The notes beneath the pieces were generated by a model. It worked only from the letters and a program-made list of their open reading frames with translations, was not told the DNA's origin and did no database searches. From assembly GCF_910592395.1 (NCBI RefSeq), contig NC_088313.1, positions 18,058,437 to 18,122,436 on the forward strand: a stretch of DNA of 64,000 bases. The letters run 5' to 3'. Origin of the DNA: Lineus longissimus (lineage: Eukaryota; Nemertea; Pilidiophora; Heteronemertea; Lineidae). Below, piece by piece: positions 11,906-20,690 of the stretch. Made by a program: the position numbers and the translations under genes. Within the stretch, counting starts at the first letter, position 1, and every line of letters begins with the position of its first letter.

Positions 11906-13410
11906 CACAGTTATAGGCCAAATTGGGCCTGCTCATGGTCAAGAAGAATCACAGAAACTATCCTCAAATGAGCCATTGAATGCGACATCATGTAACAAGC
12001 AACACTAATTTACAAAGGATGTGAAAGAGTTAACCGTTTGACGAAATGCCACATAACTATCAAGTAATCGCCCTCTGAACTGGTGACTATCGGGCTGGCC
12101 TGAAATTCTCATTATCGTCCACCCCTCAGTAAAAATCCAAATAAAATGGGGTCATTGTATACAGTTGTACTGTATTACCCCGATGAGAAGCATTTTCAAG
12201 TATGTCCCCCACTCTCAACCAAGATATTTGTGCGTGCCGGTTTGACTACGGGCTGAAGTTGACGATGTACTCCTGACGGAGCCATTGGGTTCTTCGCCCG
12301 CTCATTGACCGAGGCATGGTGACCTGGAGACAGTGACCGGGTTAGCACTAGCTGGTCGAAGGACATATTCACAGGGCGTCCATTCGCAACTTCTCATCTT
12401 TCAGGTACAACCTATTCACGTGGACCAAGTCTTACCCAGAACCTCCCCTTACGTAGCGTGGGGTACCAACCCACCGCACATTCAGGAGATGTGTGCGTGG
12501 TTACCGAATATCCTACACCACCCCCAGATCTCAGAACTGGTTGTGATGCTGCCCATTCGCAATAGGTTTAACCGCCGTCATGCCCCTTTGATTTCGCCAT
12601 TCAGCTCCACCATCGGGACACAGGCCTCAAATTGAGGGATGGGCAGTAATGATTATTTCAGACCGATCAGAATGTCACAAGCCCAGAGCGAAATCACCAG
12701 ACAGTTATATGGAGTTACACCAAAAGGCTGACCCCCCTCACTTCATTTGTAAATAGGTGTTGGATATTTTTGTCACATTCATTGGACCCAGTCCAACAAT
12801 CTCTGGAGGGACCTTCAGTGCGGCAAATCGCATATGTTTTTTTAAAGCGAAAACAAAAAGGTCACTCCACTGAGCTAAGCTACAGTAACTTATAGAATAC
12901 CAGGTGTGGTTATTGGGACACCCTAATCTGAGCCAAGAGCTGCGAGCACCGTTTTTTTACAGTACAGATATGCAGAGTAACGGTAGACCCTAGTGATAGT
13001 GTATCATTACGCTATCTCATTGCTTGAATTGGTAGATTTCAATTAAGAATTTACAAATTTGAAAAATACATGTATGCCTTTTTAAAACAATTTTGCTTGC
13101 ACTATTTACGCAAGGCTACATGATACGGCAGGAATGACAAACACGTGTGAGTACGCAGTGTGTGAAGTGCAGACTCAATGAACACTGTACCTGCCGTATT
13201 GTATTAAGATGGCGTAACAACAGTATGATAAAAAATCTTGGCATGGTAAGACTGTTAACAATACCACTATCAAGCCGGCGATGTCTTACGACGACATAAA
13301 CGGTTACAAAAAGGATTTATTTATCATCAAATTGGGGAACCTGTAGGCTTAGGATACACAAAGATAATAATTATATTCATTCAAGCCTATACTTTTTCTT
13401 TGGCTCGTGT
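11891..13410 (+). repeat. 1.5-kb tandem repeat, long unit 1
   Basis: Runs from ACAGAGTACAAACTACACAG to the next occurrence of that word at about 13411. It contains a 100-codon ORF (12333-12635) identical to those in units 2 and 3. Its tail (ATTCATTCAAGCCTATAC, ~13371-13388) is the uninterrupted version of the site into which the LTR element inserted in unit 2. No recognisable protein; the ORF is probably incidental. Confidence 0.85.
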
Positions 13411-14898
13411 ACAGAGTACAAACTACACAGTTATAGGCCAAATTGGGCCTGCTCATGGTCAAGAAGAATCACAGAAACTATCCTCAAATGAGCCATTGAA
13501 TGCGACATGTAACAAGCAACACTAATTTACAAAGGATGTGAAAGAGTTAACCGTTTGACGAAATGCCACATAACTATCAAGTAATCGCCCTCTGAACTGG
13601 TGACAATCGGACTGGCCTGAAATTCTCATTATCGTCCACTCCTCAGTAAACATCCAAATAAAATGGGGTCATTGTATACAGTTGTACTGTATTACCCCGA
13701 TGAGAAGCATTTTCAAGTATGTCCCCCACTCTCAACCAAGATATTTGTGCGTGCCGGTTTGACTACGGGCTGAAGTTGACGATGTACTCCTGACGGAGCC
13801 ATTGGGTTCTTCGCCCGCTCATTGACCGAGGCATGGTGACCTGGAGACAGTGACCGGGTTAGCACTAGCTGGTCGAAGGACATATTCACAGGGCGTCCAT
13901 TCGCAACTTCTCATCTTTCAGGTACAACCTATTCACGTGGACCAAGTCTTACCCAGAACCTCCCCTTACGTAGCGTGGGGTACCAACCCACCGCACATTC
14001 AGGAGATGTGTGCGTGGTTACCGAATATCCTACACCACCCCCAGATCTCAGAACTGGTTGTGATGCTGCCCATTCGCAATAGGTTTAACCGCCGTCATGC
14101 CCCTTTGATTTCGCCATTCAGCTCCACCATCGGGACACAGGCCTCAAATTGAGGGATGGGCAGTAATGATTATTTCAGACCGATCAGAATGTCACAAGCC
14201 CAGAGCGAAATCACCAGACAGTTATATGGAGTTACACCAAAAGGCTGACCCCCTCACTTCATTTGTAAATAGGTGTTGGATATTTTTGTCACATTCATTG
14301 GACCCAATCCAACAATCTCTGGAGGGACCTTCAGTGCGGCAAATCGCATATGTTTTTTAAAGCGAAAACAAAAAGGTCACTCCACTGAGCTAAGCTACAG
14401 TAACTTATAGAATACCAGGTGTGGTTATTGGGACACCCTAATCTGAGCCAAGAGCTGCGAGCACCGTTTTTTTACAGTACAGATATGCAGAGTAACGGTA
14501 GACCCTAGTGATAGTGTATCATTACGCTATCTCATTGCTTGAATTGGTAGATTTCAATTAAGAATTTACAAATTTGAAAAATACATGTATGCCTTTTTAA
14601 AACAATTTTGCTTGCACTATTTACGCAAGGCTACATGATATGGCAGGAATGACAAACACGTGTGAGTACGCAGTGTGTGAAGTGCAGACTCAATGAACAC
14701 TGTACCTGCCGTATTGTATAGATGGCGTAACAACAGTATGATAAAAAATCTTGGCATGGTAGACTGTTAACAATACCACTATCAAGCCGGCGATGTCTTA
14801 CGACGACATAAACGGTTACAAAAAGGATTTATTTATCATCAAATTGGGGAACCTGTAGGCTTAGGATACACAAAGATAATAATTATATTCATTCAAGC
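13411..14898 (+). repeat. 1.5-kb tandem repeat, long unit 2 (interrupted by the LTR element)
   Basis: Almost identical to unit 1 (ORF copy 13850-14152, offset 1517). It is broken near its end by the retrotransposon at 14899; the last ~24 bases resume at 19527-19550. A few indels separate it from unit 1, for example GCGACATCATG against GCGACATG. Those differences are shared with unit 3, so units 2 and 3 are closest. Confidence 0.85.
14894..14898 (+). other. Target-site duplication CAAGC, left copy
   Basis: CAAGC immediately left of the 5' LTR; the same five bases follow the 3' LTR at 19522-19526. The paralogous empty site in unit 1 has a single CAAGC. Confidence 0.95.
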
Positions 14899-15010
14899 TG
14901 TAAGCTAGCGCCACCTGCTCTTAGTGTTTGTAACTAATCTTAATGACTAGCGCATGCGTAATAAAGGCATCCGCCATCTCTAGTAGAAACTACACGCTTG
15001 TCGATCTACA
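14899..15010 (+). repeat. 5' LTR
   Basis: 112 bp, TG...CA ends. Contains AATAAA (within GCGTAATAAAGGC), a candidate poly(A) signal. No TATA box is evident. Confidence 0.95.
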
Positions 15011-15027
15011 TGGTACCAGAAGTGGGG
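15011..15027 (+). promoter_or_regulatory. Primer-binding site, complementary to tRNA-Leu(UAA)
   Basis: TGGTACCAGAAGTGGGG directly abuts the 5' LTR. Its complement CCCCACTTCTGGTACCA matches the 3' end of animal tRNA-Leu(UAA) including the added CCA, from remembered tRNA sequence. Confidence 0.85.
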
Positions 15028-15046
15028 TTAAAAATAATCAAAACCA

Positions 15047-18000
15047 ATGGATGCCATCAAACAACCAGACCCGCTATCCCTAGATGGGAATGTAGACCAC
15101 AACTGGAAGGTCTTCAAACAAAGACTAGATCTTTACATGTTGGCGATTGAAGCGGATAAGTTTGGTGATCCTCGCAAAATTGCTGTTCTGCTTACGGTGG
15201 CCGGTCAGGCTGCAACTGATTTGTACAACACATTCGAACTGTCAAATGACGACAAAAAAGTGTTCAAAAAAGTATGTGATGAGTTCGAAAAGTATTGCTC
15301 GCCTAAAAAGAACGAGACGTACGAACGGTACATATTCAGAAGCAGATTGCAAAAGCAGGGAGAAAATTTCGACACATTTTACACAGATTTGAGACTGAAG
15401 GCCAAAACGTGTGCATTCGAGAATCTGCATGATTCGATGTTACGTGACCAAATTGTATTTGGTATTACTGATGCTAAAACTAGAGAAAGACTGCTCAGAG
15501 AACCTGAACTAACATTGGCCAAGTCAGTTTCGGTCTGTCATAGTGTAGAGGCAGCACGTCGGCATGTTAAAGCATTGGACACTGTCGGTGCATCATCAGC
15601 TGATGCTGCATCTGTCGCTTTCGTGTCGAAGAAGAAATCAAGTTGGCACGGAACTCCAAAGTCGAAAACTTATTCAACGTCACGCACCCAGGCTCAAAAG
15701 CATGGTAAAGGGGGCGCTGGTGGTTCAAAGCAAAAACCTGCCAGAGGCCCAGGACCTGGAACTGGTGCATGTACAAGGTGTGGCACAGTTCATGAACATT
15801 CAAAAGAACACTGTCCAGCTTACGGCAAAGATTGCATGAAGTGTTCTAAGCCAAATCATTTTGCTAAATTCTGCAAAACGTCAAGCCGTGGTGCACCAAA
15901 CGTGTCGTTGGTACAACAATCACAGGGAGAGTTCTTTGATAATGATATTGGACTAGATGACCTATTCATTGGCACAGTTCATGTCACAAACCAGGACAAT
16001 GTCATCACAGATGATGTTGTCACTGACCCAATTGCTGTAGTCACAACCAAAGACACCGTCAAGGATGAAACAGTTGAGGAAAAACCCATCAATTCAGTCG
16101 AAGTCACCACCGGAGACAAAGTAACATCCGGAGAGGAGGTCACAACCGGAGACAAAGTCACAACCGGAGATGATGTCTCAAAGGGACAATCAGTTGATTC
16201 CATCAATGTGAAGGACTTGTGGACAGTACCACTAGTGGTGAACGATATGGTACTGCCAATGGTGTTGGACACAGGAGCCAAGGCCAACCTGATCACCTCC
16301 GCGGATTTCAAGACTTTAAAAAACAAACCCAAGGTTTTTCACAACAATGTAAATCTAACTGCTTACAATGGCACTGCAATCCCAAACCAAGGTGTTTGTA
16401 GACTGAACATTAAGCATAGGAATAAAAGATTCCAAATTTTGTTTGTGATTGTGCCTGAGGGCAAATCATTGCTGGGTTGCAAGGCCTGTGAGCACCTAGA
16501 TCTGATAAGAAGGACGCCAGTCCTCCAGGTTGTACAGCATGACGAGAGTGATTGTAGAAATGATGAGATTGGTACATTACCATTTGAGTATGATATCAAG
16601 CTTAAGGAAGGCTCTGAGCCTGTGATACATGCCCCAAGAAAGGTACCCATGCCGATAAAACCTGATGTTCGTGAAGAACTTTTTAGAATGGTCAAATTGG
16701 GTGTACTTCAGCACACTGAGGAGCCCACAGACTGGGTTAACTCAATGGTAGTGATAAAAAAACCCAATGGCAAGCTCAGAATATGCATGGATCCTAAAGA
16801 TTTAAACAAATGTATCAAAAGAGAGCATCACTATCTTCCAACAAGGGAAGATATTTCCAGTGAAATGGCAGGGGCTAAGTACTTTTCCAAGCTAGACTTA
16901 TCTCAAGGTTTTTGGCAAATCCCCTTAAGTAAAGAAAGTGTCAAACTTTGTTGCATGAATACCCCTTTTGGAAGGTTCTCCTTCAAAAGGCTTCCATTTG
17001 GCCTGTGTTCTGCTCCTGAGGTCTTCCAAGCAGCTATGGAAAAAGTGTTGGAAGGTCTGGATGGGGTAAAAGTAGTCATAGACGACATACTGGTTTGGGG
17101 AAATACCAAAGAAGAACATGATGAAAGGTTAAGAAAAGTAATGGAAAGAATCAAGATGTACCACCTGAAACTCAATCATGAAAAATGTCTCATCTGTCAG
17201 ACAAGTCTCTCATTTGTAGGTGACCGGTACTCAGAAAATGGCATTGAGCCAATGGCTGAAAGAGTTGAGGCAATTACAAAAATGCCACGCCCACAAGACA
17301 AAAAGTCACTACAGAGACTGTTAGGTGTGTTTAATTATGTAGGTAAATTCATACCAGGTCTCTCCCAGCGCAATCAGTCACTCCGGTCTCTGCTACAGGA
17401 CAAAAATGAATGGTCCTGGGGCCCTGAACATGAAAAAGAATGGGCTGATTTGAAAAACTGTCTGATCAAGAGCCCAGTACTGGCCTATTTTGATGCTAAA
17501 CGTGACACAAAGGTCAGTGCAGATGCCTCAAAAAATGGCATCGGAGCAGTGTTGCTCCAAAAACATGACGCAAATTGGCGCCCAGTTGCCTATGCCGCTA
17601 GGTCAATGACCCCGGCAGAGGAACGCTATGCACAGATTGAGAAAGAGTGCCTGGGATTGGCTTATGCATGCCAGAGATTTGATGAATATATCTATGGTCT
17701 CCCAACTGTTCAATTGGAAACAGATCATAAGCCTCTCATTCCGATCTCACAAAAGAGCCTAAATGACATGCCAGCTCGAGTGCAGAGGCTCATGATCAAA
17801 ATCCAAAGGTATGATGTGGAATTTGTCTACACTCCGGGTAAATTTTTGTACATACCTGACACACTGTCAAGGGCAGGTTACTCTCAGACTGGTAAAACAG
17901 ATGATTTGAGTAATGAGGTTAAACATCACATAAATATGGTGTATTCCAATATCTCAGCCAGTGAGGAGCAATTAGACAAAATTGCAGAAGCCACAGCAAG

Positions 18001-19300
18001 TGACCCAGTCTTAACAGTTGTCACTAGTAATCTTGAAAAGACAGTCTGGGCCAAAGGGTCAGCCAGTGCATATTTTCCTTATAGACATGAGTTGACAATG
18101 ATCAATGGTATTCTATTTAAGGGAAACAGGATTATTATTCCTACCAGCATGAGACAAGAAATGTTAGGCCGCCTTCATGAAGGGCACTTGGGGACAGAGA
18201 AAATTAAATCCCTGGCTAGAAACAGTCTTTTTTGGCCCAGAATGGCTGAGGATATAGACAGAATAACATCAGAATGTAGCATTTGTCAGAAGTTCAAGTA
18301 CAAGCAACAGAAAGAAAACCTGAAGGTGACGTATGATCAAATTGGGCCATGGGAAAGAATTGGCTCTGATCTATTTGAGTTGGGTAACAAAGATTACCTA
18401 TTGGTCATTGACTACCACTCAAATTTCCCTGAAGTTGTAAAACTCAGCTCAACCAGTTCACCATCCGTGATTAGACATCTGAAGTCTATCTTCAGCAGAC
18501 ATGGTATTCCCAAGATTGTAGTCACAGATAATGGACCACAGTATGCCAGCTTCGAGTTCAGGGAATTTGCAGGTCACTATGGATTTAAACACATAACTTC
18601 ATCACCAGTATATCCCCAGAGTAATGGGAAATCTGAAAAGGGTGTTCAGATTGTTAAGAGGTTGCTAAAGAAAGCTATTGAGAGTGGTCAAGACCCAGAA
18701 CTGGCACTATTGCAATATAGGTCAGCACCCCTGAAATGTGGAAAATCCCCTGCTGAACTCCTGTTTAACAGACAGTTGAAAACAAGAGTACCAAGAGTCA
18801 ACAAAACTGAGCAAGACTCGCAACTGGGTGAAAATATGAAATCTCTCAAAGTTCAACAAAAAGCTCAGTATGACAAATCTGCCAAAGATTTGGTCCCATT
18901 AGTATCTGGTGATGTTGTTCGTCTCAGGTTTCCGCCAAATAGTAAGGAATGGAACATCAAGGCAAAAATTGTAAGGGAGGTAGCTCCCAGGTCTTATGAG
19001 ATTGTAACAGAACAAGGGAAGGTGTATAGGAGAAATAGAAGACACCTACTGAAAACAAAGGAATTGTATGTTCAGGAACAAACAGGGCTGTCGGATGAAT
19101 CTTATGCCAGTATCTTCAACCAAGTTGATAAATTGTCAACAAATTCACTGCCAGCTGTGGTAGACTCTCAGGTTCAGGAAACTGCCCAGGTTGTTCCAGG
19201 ACTTCTCTCAAGTAGTCCTCAGAGTACTAGTAGTCCTCAGATTACAAGGCGTTCTGCTAGAATCAGCAAGCCTCCAACAAGACTTATTGAACAGATGTGA
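15047..19300 (+). CDS. Gag-Pol polyprotein of the LTR retrotransposon (1417 aa)
   Basis: One uninterrupted frame beginning 36 nt after the LTR. Residues ~1-175 are a retrotransposon Gag capsid region. Two zinc knuckles lie at C242-C256 (spacing C2C3H6C) and C263-C276 (C2C4H4C). Next comes a variable, repetitive acidic linker rich in VTTGDKVT. The protease active site is LDTGA (D408). The reverse transcriptase active site reads VIDD (D679, D680) with FGLCSAPEVFQ before it. RNase H begins around VSADAS (D826). Integrase has a HHCC zinc finger (HEGH...CSICQ, ~1044-1085) and a catalytic triad D1122, D1161, E1197 with the usual 35-residue spacing. No frameshift separates gag and pol. All domains look functional. 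The polyprotein copies the element's RNA into DNA and integrates it. Confidence 0.97.
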   Translation: MDAIKQPDPLSLDGNVDHNWKVFKQRLDLYMLAIEADKFGDPRKIAVLLTVAGQAATDLYNTFELSNDDKKVFKKVCDEFEKYCSPKKNETYERYIFRSRLQKQGENFDTFYTDLRLKAKTCAFENLHDSMLRDQIVFGITDAKTRERLLREPELTLAKSVSVCHSVEAARRHVKALDTVGASSADAASVAFVSKKKSSWHGTPKSKTYSTSRTQAQKHGKGGAGGSKQKPARGPGPGTGACTRCGTVHEHSKEHCPAYGKDCMKCSKPNHFAKFCKTSSRGAPNVSLVQQSQGEFFDNDIGLDDLFIGTVHVTNQDNVITDDVVTDPIAVVTTKDTVKDETVEEKPINSVEVTTGDKVTSGEEVTTGDKVTTGDDVSKGQSVDSINVKDLWTVPLVVNDMVLPMVLDTGAKANLITSADFKTLKNKPKVFHNNVNLTAYNGTAIPNQGVCRLNIKHRNKRFQILFVIVPEGKSLLGCKACEHLDLIRRTPVLQVVQHDESDCRNDEIGTLPFEYDIKLKEGSEPVIHAPRKVPMPIKPDVREELFRMVKLGVLQHTEEPTDWVNSMVVIKKPNGKLRICMDPKDLNKCIKREHHYLPTREDISSEMAGAKYFSKLDLSQGFWQIPLSKESVKLCCMNTPFGRFSFKRLPFGLCSAPEVFQAAMEKVLEGLDGVKVVIDDILVWGNTKEEHDERLRKVMERIKMYHLKLNHEKCLICQTSLSFVGDRYSENGIEPMAERVEAITKMPRPQDKKSLQRLLGVFNYVGKFIPGLSQRNQSLRSLLQDKNEWSWGPEHEKEWADLKNCLIKSPVLAYFDAKRDTKVSADASKNGIGAVLLQKHDANWRPVAYAARSMTPAEERYAQIEKECLGLAYACQRFDEYIYGLPTVQLETDHKPLIPISQKSLNDMPARVQRLMIKIQRYDVEFVYTPGKFLYIPDTLSRAGYSQTGKTDDLSNEVKHHINMVYSNISASEEQLDKIAEATASDPVLTVVTSNLEKTVWAKGSASAYFPYRHELTMINGILFKGNRIIIPTSMRQEMLGRLHEGHLGTEKIKSLARNSLFWPRMAEDIDRITSECSICQKFKYKQQKENLKVTYDQIGPWERIGSDLFELGNKDYLLVIDYHSNFPEVVKLSSTSSPSVIRHLKSIFSRHGIPKIVVTDNGPQYASFEFREFAGHYGFKHITSSPVYPQSNGKSEKGVQIVKRLLKKAIESGQDPELALLQYRSAPLKCGKSPAELLFNRQLKTRVPRVNKTEQDSQLGENMKSLKVQQKAQYDKSAKDLVPLVSGDVVRLRFPPNSKEWNIKAKIVREVAPRSYEIVTEQGKVYRRNRRHLLKTKELYVQEQTGLSDESYASIFNQVDKLSTNSLPAVVDSQVQETAQVVPGLLSSSPQSTSSPQITRRSARISKPPTRLIEQM

Positions 19301-19392
19301 ATTAGGTATTGAGTGAAAGTAAGGACAGTGACAATCTTAATAGGTGAAAATGAGGGCTACAATATAATAATTTGTTATTGTTATTGTTTCAC

Positions 19393-19409
19393 AAAAAAAA
19401 AAAGGGAGA
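19393..19409 (+). promoter_or_regulatory. Polypurine tract
   Basis: A run of A followed by GGGAGA immediately before the 3' LTR, the expected position for plus-strand priming. Confidence 0.85.
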
Positions 19410-19521
19410 TGTAAGCTAGCGCCACCTGCTCTTAGTGTTTGTAACTAATCTTAATGACTAGCGCATGCGTAATAAAGGCATCCGCCATCTCTAGTAGAAA
19501 CTACACGCTTGTCGATCTACA
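19410..19521 (+). repeat. 3' LTR
   Basis: 112 bp, no difference seen from the 5' LTR. Followed by the right target duplication CAAGC at 19522-19526, then the remainder of repeat unit 2. Confidence 0.95.
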
Positions 19522-19550
19522 CAAGCCTATACTTTTTCTTTGGCTCGTGT

Positions 19551-20550
19551 ACAGAGTACAAACTACACAGTTATAGGCCAAATTGGGCCTGCTCATGGTC
19601 AAGAAGAATCACAGAAACTATCCTCAAATGAGCCATTGAATGCGACATGTAACAAGCAACACTAATTTACAAAGGATGTGAAAGAGTTAACCGTTTGACG
19701 AAATGCCACATAACTATCAAGTAATCGCCCTCTGAACTGGTGACAATCGGACTGGCCTGAAATTCTCATTATCGTCCACTCCTCAGTAAACATCCAAATA
19801 AAATGGGGTCATTGTATACAGTTGTACTGTATTACCCCGATGAGAAGCATTTTCAAGTATGTCCCCCACTCTCAACCAAGATATTTGTGCGTGCCGGTTT
19901 GACTATGTTGACGATGTACTCCTGACGGAGCCATTGGGTTCTTCGCCCGCTCATTGACCGAGGCATGGTGACCTGGAGACAGTGACCGGGTTAGCACTAG
20001 CTGGTCGAAGGACATATTCACAGGGCGTCCATTCGCAACTTCTCATCTTTCAGGTACAACCTATTCACGTGGACCAAGTCTTACCCAGAACCTCCCCTTA
20101 CGTAGCGTGGGGTACCAACCCACCGCACATTCAGGAGATGTGTGCGTGGTTACCGAATATCCTACACCACCCCCAGATCTCAGAACTGGTTGTGATGCTG
20201 CCCATTCGCAATAGGTTTAACCGCCGTCATGCCCCTTTGATTTCGCCATTCAGCTCCACCATCGGGACACAGGCCTCAAATTGAGGGATGGGCAGTAATG
20301 ATTATTTCAGACCGATCAGAATGTCACAAGCCCAGAGCGAAATCACCAGACAGTTATATGGAGTTACACCAAAAGGCTGACCCCCTCACTTCATTTGTAA
20401 ATAGGTGTTGGATATTTTTGTCACATTCATTGGACCCAGTCCAACAATCTCTGGAGGGACCTTCAGTGCGGCAAATTGCATATGTTTTTAAAAGTGAAAA
20501 CAAAAAGGTCACTCCACTGAGCTAAGCTACAGCAACTTATAGAATACCAG
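19551..20550 (+). repeat. 1.5-kb tandem repeat, unit 3 (truncated)
   Basis: Starts at GTACAGAGTACAAACTACACAG. Same order as units 1-2 with an identical 100-codon ORF at 19982-20284. Has a private 8-bp deletion near 19905 (GACTATGTTGACG). It departs from units 1-2 after ACCAGGTG at ~20553, where they continue with TGGTTATTGGGACACCC. Confidence 0.85.
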
Positions 20551-20690
20551 GTGTTGGATATCTTTTTTACATTTAATTCAGCCAGTCCAACAATCTTTTG
20601 AGGGATCAATGCAGTTGATCATGATGGCTTTTTTAAACCGAAAAAAAAATGGGTCACTAACACTACCTGAGCTACAGTGGCTGGAATCCC
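20401..20690 (+). repeat. ~145-bp tandem sub-repeat at the end of unit 3
   Basis: AGGTGTTGGATATTTTTGTCACATTCATT...CCAGTCCAACAATCT...GGGTCACT recurs in diverged form from ~20551 to 20690, including the A-rich run before the GGTCACT word. The first half is also present in units 1 and 2. Confidence 0.65.

Larger units (their letters stand above)
14899..19521 (+). mobile_element. Complete young Ty3/gypsy LTR retrotransposon (Mag-like), 4623 bp
   Basis: Bounded by 112-bp LTRs starting TGTAAGC and ending TCTACA, which read identical base for base, and by a CAAGC target duplication. Order: 5' LTR 14899-15010, tRNA-Leu type primer site 15011-15027, one gag-pol ORF 15047-19300, polypurine tract 19393-19409, 3' LTR 19410-19521. 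Gag, protease, RT, RNase H and integrase occur in the Ty3/gypsy order with catalytic residues intact, and there is no env. The short LTRs, single ORF and knuckle spacing resemble the Mag lineage. Identical LTRs and an open frame imply a very recent insertion. Confidence 0.97.

Noticed and set aside
12333-12635. 100-aa ORF repeated three times as a host gene
   Set aside because: Identity follows from recent duplication of the whole 1.5-kb unit; no start context, domain or splice evidence. Kept as a finding, not as a gene.
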